This document shows, piece after piece, positions 58,882-64,000 of a DNA stretch of 64,000 nucleotides. The notes beneath the pieces were generated by a model that saw only the letters and a program-made list of their open reading frames with translations, searched no databases and was not told the origin of the DNA. The stretch spans positions 13,467 through 77,466 of the forward strand of contig DIYM01000085.1 of assembly GCA_002429045.1 (NCBI GenBank), given 5' to 3'. This DNA is from Phycisphaerales bacterium UBA6054 (GTDB lineage Bacteria > Planctomycetota > Phycisphaerae > Phycisphaerales > UBA1924). Position 1 is the first letter of the stretch. Every line of letters starts with the position of its first letter. A program made the translations under genes and the position numbers.

Positions 58882-61613
58882 TCGAACCAGCCCGCGCGCC
58901 GATCGCGCTGCTCATCGCAATAGGCGGTCTCGCGATCGCCCAACCCGAAACCCAGCCCGAAACCCAGCCAACGCCCCGGCCCGTCACCGACGCACCCCGC
59001 CCGGGCGCCGGCCCCGAGCCCCGCGAACTCGCGCCCCAGGACCGCCCCGACGCCGAACAACTCGAAGCCCCGCCGACCAACGTCTCGCCCGCCGTCGCCG
59101 CCCGCTTGGGCGCCGAGTTCCTCAGCGATGAAGAACGCGCCGGACTCCGCGTCCAGCACGGCCAGTGGACCGACGGAGACCTCAACGATTCCAACCGACT
59201 CCTCCACGCATCGGCCATCGCACACGCATGGAACCACCCCGCGTTCGACTCCGACAACCCGCCCGCTGCCCGAACCGCCCGCGCCGACGCCGCCGAAGCA
59301 GCGCTCAACCGCGGTGATCCCGGCCGAGCCATCCGATTCACACAAGACAGCCGCTCCCCCCGTGCCCTCCGCGTCCGCGCACGCGCCCACGAACTCCTCG
59401 GTGATACCGGATCCGCCATCGCGGCATACGAACAAGCAGCCGATCCGAACACCGATACCCCCAACGAGCCCGAAGGGACCCGCGCCGCCCTCGCGCTGCT
59501 CCGACTCCGAGGCGCCCCCAACGCCGAGCAAGCCAACCGGGCCCTGCTCGACCGCATCGCCCGCGCCCGCGACGCCGACCGACTCAACTACAAACCCCGT
59601 CTTGTCGAAGCCGAACTGCTCTACGCCCGCCACAACCTCAGCGACGCCCAGGCCGCGGCCCGCGAGTCCCTGCGCCTCAACCCCCGCGCGGCCGGCGCGT
59701 GGCGCCTCCTCGGCGAGATCGCCGTCGACTCCTTCGACTTCGACACCTCCCAAGCCATCGCCGAACGTCTCGATGCCCTCGCCGCGACCGGCACCGATCG
59801 GGACTCCGCCGTCTCCCCGGACGCAGCCGCGCTCCGGGTCCGCGCCGCGCTCCGCCGCCGTGACCCGGCCGGCGCAGAGCTGGCACTCGCCCCAGCGCTC
59901 ACGGCCTTCCCGAACCGCCACGAACTGCTCGCGCTGGAAGCCGCCGTTTCCGCGGCCGCCTACGACCTCGATCGCACCGAAACGCTGCTGGCCGCGTTCG
60001 ATGAGCGTTCACCCGGGCTCGCCGACGCCCTGGTCATGGTCGGACGCACCCTCAGCGAGGCCCGCCAGTACGAGCTCGCCGACGCCTTCCTCCGCCGTGC
60101 CATCCAGCGCGCCCCGTTCTCGTCCCAGCCGCGTCTCGAACGCGGGCTCATGCTCGTCCAAGCCGGGCGCGACCGCGATGCCCGCGACGAGCTCGAGCAA
60201 GCCCTCGCCCTCGATCCCTTCGACGTCCGCGCCCAGAACTCGCTCAGGCTCGTCACCGAGCTGCTCACCTACGAGACCATCGAGACCGAGCATTTCATCG
60301 TCCGCTACAAGCCCGGCATCGACGCCGCCCTCGCGCCCGAGATGGCCGTCGCACTCGAAGCCATGCACGAGCGCGTCACATCCGATCAGCCCGGCGGCTC
60401 GGACCACGAGCCCGCAACCAAGACCATCGTCGAGCTCATGCCCAACCACGAGTGGTTCGCCGTCCGCATCGGCGGCATGCCCTCCATCCACACCATGGCC
60501 GCCTCGACCGGGCCCGTCATCGCCATCGAGTCACCCCAGATCGGCCCGAAGTTCACGGTCGGCCCCTTCGACTGGCCCCGCGTCCTCCAGCACGAATACA
60601 CGCACACCGTCAACCTCTCCGCGACCCGCAACCGCGTCATCCACTGGATGACCGAAGCCAACGCCGTCTACAACGAAGACGCGCCGCGCGACATGCGCAC
60701 CTGGACACTCCTCGCGAACGCCTACAAGAACGACGACCTCTTCGATCTCGAGCAGATCAACACCGCCTTCGTCCGCCCCGAGAAACCATCCGACCGCAGC
60801 CTCGCCTACGCCCAGGGCGCGTGGATGTACGAGTACATCGTCGAGCGGTGGGGCCCGGAGACGCCCCGCGCGATCATGGACCTCTCCGCCGCGGGCCGGA
60901 CCGCGGTCGCCGCCTTCCGAGAGGCGCTGGGCGAATCGCCCGAGTCGTTCCTCGCGTCCTTCAGGCCCTGGGCCGCCCGCCAGCTCGCCGCGCAGGGCCT
61001 CCTGCTCCCCGAGGGAACGCCCTCCGTCGCCGAACTGCTGGCCGGCGCCCTCGCGGGCTCACCGGACACGCAGCAGCCTGGCGCCCTCCCCCCCGAGCAC
61101 CTCATCGACACGCTGCTCGAAGACCACCCGGACCACCCCGGGCTGCTCGAGTACAAGATCGCCTTCGCCCTCGTCGACGCGGACACACGCCTGACCGACG
61201 AGCAGCTCGCGTTGCTCGAACGCATGGCCAAGCTGCGCCCCCCCGACGACGCCCCGCACCGTCGCCTCGCCCGCCACCACCTCGCGGCCGACTCGTTCCG
61301 CCAACGCCTGCTCGCGATCCCGCACCTCGAGTTCCTCGACGCGCGAGAGATCAACAGCCCCGCCTACGCCGCCGAACTCGCCGAGCTGTACGCCAAGACC
61401 GACCGCCCCGGGCTCGCCCAGCAGAAGGCCGAACGCGCCTCATCGATCGCGCCCTTCGACGCGACCCTCCGCGAGCAGGCGGCCCGGTACGCCATCCTCG
61501 CCGGCGACCTCGAGGCAGCCGAACGCCACCTCGTCGCGCTGATCATCATCGAGCCCGACAGGCCCATCCACCAACGACGCCTCGACGCCCTGGTCGCCCG
61601 TCAGCCGGGATAG
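58878..61613 (+). CDS. TPR protein with MA-family metallopeptidase domain
   Basis: 911 residues. Signal peptide (PIALLIAIGGLAIAQ) and a Pro/Thr-rich linker, then about 350 residues of TPR-like helices. The gluzincin centre HEYTH is at 572-576 with the downstream third ligand in WMTEANAVYNE, preceded by EHFIVRYKPGID, typical of peptidase-MA domains. A second helical repeat region (SIAPFDATLREQAARYAI and after) completes the protein. Coupled by ATGA to the LolA-like gene, suggesting a shared role in envelope protein handling. Peptidase activity is inferred from the intact motif. Confidence 0.87.
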   Translation: MIEPARAPIALLIAIGGLAIAQPETQPETQPTPRPVTDAPRPGAGPEPRELAPQDRPDAEQLEAPPTNVSPAVAARLGAEFLSDEERAGLRVQHGQWTDGDLNDSNRLLHASAIAHAWNHPAFDSDNPPAARTARADAAEAALNRGDPGRAIRFTQDSRSPRALRVRARAHELLGDTGSAIAAYEQAADPNTDTPNEPEGTRAALALLRLRGAPNAEQANRALLDRIARARDADRLNYKPRLVEAELLYARHNLSDAQAAARESLRLNPRAAGAWRLLGEIAVDSFDFDTSQAIAERLDALAATGTDRDSAVSPDAAALRVRAALRRRDPAGAELALAPALTAFPNRHELLALEAAVSAAAYDLDRTETLLAAFDERSPGLADALVMVGRTLSEARQYELADAFLRRAIQRAPFSSQPRLERGLMLVQAGRDRDARDELEQALALDPFDVRAQNSLRLVTELLTYETIETEHFIVRYKPGIDAALAPEMAVALEAMHERVTSDQPGGSDHEPATKTIVELMPNHEWFAVRIGGMPSIHTMAASTGPVIAIESPQIGPKFTVGPFDWPRVLQHEYTHTVNLSATRNRVIHWMTEANAVYNEDAPRDMRTWTLLANAYKNDDLFDLEQINTAFVRPEKPSDRSLAYAQGAWMYEYIVERWGPETPRAIMDLSAAGRTAVAAFREALGESPESFLASFRPWAARQLAAQGLLLPEGTPSVAELLAGALAGSPDTQQPGALPPEHLIDTLLEDHPDHPGLLEYKIAFALVDADTRLTDEQLALLERMAKLRPPDDAPHRRLARHHLAADSFRQRLLAIPHLEFLDAREINSPAYAAELAELYAKTDRPGLAQQKAERASSIAPFDATLREQAARYAILAGDLEAAERHLVALIIIEPDRPIHQRRLDALVARQPG

Positions 61614-61656
61614 CGGCACGCCCGACAACCACACACCCCGGGGCACCAACGAAAAA

Positions 61657-61678
61657 CAGGCCCGCGGAAGCGGGCCTG
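61657..61678. terminator. Bidirectional terminator between convergent genes
   Basis: CAGGCCCGC (61657-61665) and GCGGGCCTG (61670-61678) form a perfect 9-bp stem around GGAA, with an A run to the left (useful for the minus-strand gene). It lies between the peptidase stop at 61613 and the lipoprotein stop at 61707. Confidence 0.75.
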
Positions 61679-61706
61679 CCGGGCATACACAAACGCAGAA
61701 CAGCGA

Positions 61707-62240
61707 TCAGTCGTCCGATTGGTAATAGTTGCCGCCGGTGTTCGCTCCCGTCACGCCGCGGAATGTCCTGGGCTTCACGGGCGCCCACTCGCGGTCCCGA
61801 TCACGCAACGGCGTGCCGTTCTCGTCGGTCGGGATCTCCTCGGGGTACTGGGGCACATCCTCCCGCAGCGAGACCCGCAGCAGACGCGAGCTCGCCCCCG
61901 GCACCGACATCGCGTTCGTCAGACGCCGCAGGCTCTTGCCCTCATCGAAGATATCCCAACGCATGATATCGGGCATCCGAGCCGAGCCGGACGTCTCCTT
62001 GTCCGGATAGAACCGCACGGACACCTTCGAACCGACCGGGACATCCACCGTCCACAGGGGCGTGTTGTCCCGCCGGTCGTACAGCGTCACCGTGAGAGGC
62101 TCCCAGGGAGTCGACACGTACGTGAACTCGTCGTTCGACCGCATCGAGCCCCCGGGCTTGAGGCAACCCGCCAGCAAGCAGACCGTCAGCAACGCCGACG
62201 CGACCCCGAGCACCCGTCCTGTTCCACGCACTGGCATCAT
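61707..62240 (-). CDS. Lipoprotein of unknown function
   Basis: 177 residues from the ATG at 62240 (GGAG 6 bases upstream; a second ATG follows at once). Lipobox LLAGCL after VASALLTVCL. The body has two beta-rich stretches (EFTYVSTPWEPLTVTLYDRR and VDVPVGSKVSVRFYPD) and a basic, Arg-rich end. Similar lipoproteins in Phycisphaerae are unannotated, to my knowledge. Divergent from ispF across 98 bases. Confidence 0.75.
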   Translation of the reverse strand: MMPVRGTGRVLGVASALLTVCLLAGCLKPGGSMRSNDEFTYVSTPWEPLTVTLYDRRDNTPLWTVDVPVGSKVSVRFYPDKETSGSARMPDIMRWDIFDEGKSLRRLTNAMSVPGASSRLLRVSLREDVPQYPEEIPTDENGTPLRDRDREWAPVKPRTFRGVTGANTGGNYYQSDD

Positions 62241-62338
62241 CCAGATCTCCGTTCGGTATGAGTCCGGGCATCCTAGTCGAGATCGCACAGCCCGGCCCGC
62301 CACCCTCCTACGCCCACGCATATCGGTAAGATCGCCCG

Positions 62339-62890
62339 ATGACTGCATCTTCCGATCAGCCCCCGCTCCGGCCAACCGCACAACCAGGCCTTCGCATCGG
62401 GCACGGCTACGACCTCCACCGACTCGAACCCACCCATCCCCAAGGCCAGGGCCGCCCCTTCGTCCTCGGCACCGTCCGCATCGACCACGACCGAGGCCCC
62501 GTCGCCCACTCCGACGGCGACGCCCTCCTCCACGCCGTCACAGACGCCCTCCTCGGCGCCATCGCCCAGCCCGACATCGGGCAGCTCTTCCCCGACACCG
62601 ACCCCCGGCACGACGCGCAAGACTCGCGCGTCTTCCTCGAAGAAGCCCTCTCCCGAGTCCACGCCGCCGGCTACCGACCCACCAACCTCGACACCACCGT
62701 CATCTGCGAACGCCCGAAGCTCGGACCCCACAAGGACACCATCCGCCAGGCCCTCGCCGGCCTGCTCGGGATGCCCCCGGACCGCGTCAACATCAAGGGC
62801 AAGACCCACGAGAAGGTCGACGCCGTCGGCGAGGGACGCGCCATCGAAGCCCACGCCGTCGTGCTCCTCGAACACACCGGTGCCGATTAG
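62339..62890 (+). CDS. ispF: 2-C-methyl-D-erythritol 2,4-cyclodiphosphate synthase
   Basis: 183 residues. IGHGYDLHRL supplies the metal-binding Asp and His; HSDGDALLHAVTDALLGAI and DIGQLFPDTDP are the substrate-site blocks; NIKGKTHEKVDAVGEG near the end is the IspF family signature. Fifth step of the MEP isoprenoid pathway. About 20 extra residues at the start. The last 4 bases overlap the convergent SDR gene. Confidence 0.96.
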   Translation: MTASSDQPPLRPTAQPGLRIGHGYDLHRLEPTHPQGQGRPFVLGTVRIDHDRGPVAHSDGDALLHAVTDALLGAIAQPDIGQLFPDTDPRHDAQDSRVFLEEALSRVHAAGYRPTNLDTTVICERPKLGPHKDTIRQALAGLLGMPPDRVNIKGKTHEKVDAVGEGRAIEAHAVVLLEHTGAD

Positions 62891-63702
62891 CCCATCCGCT
62901 TGCGATACAACCGCCCCAGCACCGCGTCGGTCACCCCCGGGCACATCACGCTCGCGCCCAGCGCGAACCGGGCCGGCAGCGACGTCCAGACCTCGCCCCC
63001 CTTGCCCTTGCGCAGCCGCCTGACGATCGCCCTCGCCACCACCCCCGGGCTCTGCATGAACCGCTCGTTGCCCCGGTCCAGCAGCCGCCTGCCGCCCTCG
63101 CTCCGCTTCTCGGCCTCGTCGAAGAACTCGGTCTTCGTCCCGATCGGGTGCACCGACGACACCGCGATGCCCTCGCCCGCCAACTCGTGCCGCATCGCCC
63201 GCGCGAAATGGTCCTGCGCCGCCTTGGTCGCGCAGTACGCCGCGTAGTGGGGGATCCCGATCTTCGACAGGCAGCTCGACACCATCATCAGGTGCCCCGA
63301 TCCCTGCTCACGCATGATCGGCAGCGCGGGCCGCAGCACCCGCAGCGAGCCGTAGAAGTTCGTCTCGAACATCGCCCGGATGTCCGCCTCGGGCATCCCG
63401 CCAGAACGGACCTCCGCGCCGTAGCCGGCGTTCGCGATGACCGCGTCCACCGAACCGAACGCGTCCAGCGTGGCGCCGATCAGCCGCTCGCAATCCGCGT
63501 CCTCGTCGACCGAGCCGACCGCCGCGACCGCCCGCGCCCCGCGCGACTCGATCCGCTCGCGCACCGCGTCGAGCTTCTCCGCCCGCCGGGCGAACAGCGC
63601 CACACACATGCCCGCGTCCGCGCACGCCAACGCGGTCGCGGCCCCGATGCCCGACGACGCGCCCGCGATCGCGACGGACTTGCCCGCCAGATCGATGCCC
63701 AT
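62887..63702 (-). CDS. Short-chain dehydrogenase/reductase
   Basis: 271 residues from the ATG at 63702. AGASSGIG at the nucleotide-binding loop, NAGYG, a catalytic Ser in MMVSSCLS and YCATK as the Tyr/Lys pair, then the C-terminal helical cap (KGKGGEVWTSLPARFALG) typical of the longer SDRs acting on fatty or sterol-like compounds. Its ATG overlaps the stop of the entericidin-like gene by one base. Substrate not deducible. Confidence 0.92.
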   Translation of the reverse strand: MGIDLAGKSVAIAGASSGIGAATALACADAGMCVALFARRAEKLDAVRERIESRGARAVAAVGSVDEDADCERLIGATLDAFGSVDAVIANAGYGAEVRSGGMPEADIRAMFETNFYGSLRVLRPALPIMREQGSGHLMMVSSCLSKIGIPHYAAYCATKAAQDHFARAMRHELAGEGIAVSSVHPIGTKTEFFDEAEKRSEGGRRLLDRGNERFMQSPGVVARAIVRRLRKGKGGEVWTSLPARFALGASVMCPGVTDAVLGRLYRKRMG

Positions 63703-63866
63703 CAGTTCTCGATCGCTTCCTTCACGTTGTCGCTGGCTTCCTGAAGGTCCTCGCCCACGCCCGACACCGTGTTGCACGCCGTCAGCATCAACGCCGCGGC
63801 CGCCACCGCGACCATCCCGCCCACCCGCCAAACCGTCTTCCCAACCGCCGCACGTTCCTCAGTCAT
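63702..63866 (-). CDS. Entericidin A/B-family small lipoprotein
   Basis: 54 residues with AAGGAG before the ATG. Lipobox LMLTAC follows a hydrophobic helix; the mature part NTVSGVGEDLQEASDNVKEA is the entericidin signature (short amphipathic helix). Such peptides are outer-envelope lipoproteins linked in E. coli to a toxin/antidote-like pair, though solitary copies are common and may be structural. The stop overlaps the next ATG by one base. Confidence 0.85.
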   Translation of the reverse strand: MTEERAAVGKTVWRVGGMVAVAAAALMLTACNTVSGVGEDLQEASDNVKEAIEN

Positions 63867-63999
63867 CGCGTTCTCCTTGCGTTGTGCCGTCCATCGTATT
63901 GCCAACCGAACGCCCGAGCAGCCACCGCTGTTCCGGGGTCTTCCGAACCATCGCCCACACGCCATACACCCCAGCCCCGGCGGTCACCGCCGCCCCCAG
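63859..63999 (-). CDS. C-terminal end of a possible upstream gene, cut by window edge
   Basis: The minus-strand frame is open from the window end to a TGA at 63859-63861, overlapping the entericidin start by 8 bases. It reads AGVYGVWAMVRKTPEQRWLL and ends GERDD, with a hydrophobic stretch consistent with a membrane protein's last helix. Identity cannot be judged from this piece. Confidence 0.4.
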   Translation of the reverse strand: MGAAVTAGAGVYGVWAMVRKTPEQRWLLGRSVGNTMDGTTQGERDD

Positions 64000-64000
64000 C

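Overview
The window is a high-G+C bacterial chromosome segment that looks like a planctomycete of class Phycisphaerae. The evidence is: ECF sigma factors paired with serine/threonine kinases that carry TPR tails; secreted proteins ending in a duplicated LNFFD dockerin-like tail closing with GCP; a PEP-CTERM-like protein; a planctomycete-type small coiled-coil protein; and housekeeping genes (guaA, ftsY, nusB, ribH, ispF, dut, ruvX, rpoZ, coaC) set among MscS, MarR, LacI and RND genes. The genus cannot be named from the sequence alone.

Layout. Positions 1-4288 hold the end of an RND efflux adaptor gene and its inner-membrane pump. Positions 4542-31698 look like a composite island built against the 3' end of a tRNA-Ser(CGA) gene (31612-31698, minus strand). 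The last 19 bp of that tRNA recur exactly at 4542 and 19216, and imperfectly at 12388 and 24289. Every copy has the same orientation and sits just right of a hairpin. The four blocks between copies are: (A) ECF sigma, membrane kinase, large secreted dockerin-type protein; (B) a second ECF sigma, kinase and secreted metalloprotease-like dockerin-type protein; (C) a cupin, enoyl-CoA hydratase, quinone-oxidoreductase and SDR operon opposite an HxlR regulator, plus a broken IS3 orfA; (D) an unknown gene, a PEP-CTERM-like beta-propeller protein, a beta-helix dockerin-type protein, a truncated small gene and a DDE transposase. No intact integrase is present, but two copies keep a conserved minus-strand reading frame that may be old integrase tails.

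Positions 31699-64000 are visibly more G+C rich and carry ordinary chromosomal genes. They include coaC-rpoZ, a second tRNA-Ser (GCT), a nitroreductase, a hydrolase, GNAT and YceI genes, guaA, an anti-sigma ATPase plus STAS pair upstream of an MlaE permease, ribH-nusB-ftsY, a LacI regulator, an MscS channel, a MarR-adaptor-RND-ChaN efflux operon, dut, ruvX, a LolA-like protein coupled to a TPR/metallopeptidase, ispF, an SDR and an entericidin-like lipoprotein.

The most unusual feature is the repeated unit of sigma factor, sensor kinase and secreted dockerin-type protein, delivered as cassettes between tRNA-Ser tail repeats. The first two genes overlap and are probably translationally coupled. 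The third has its own spacer and terminator and may be the regulated output.
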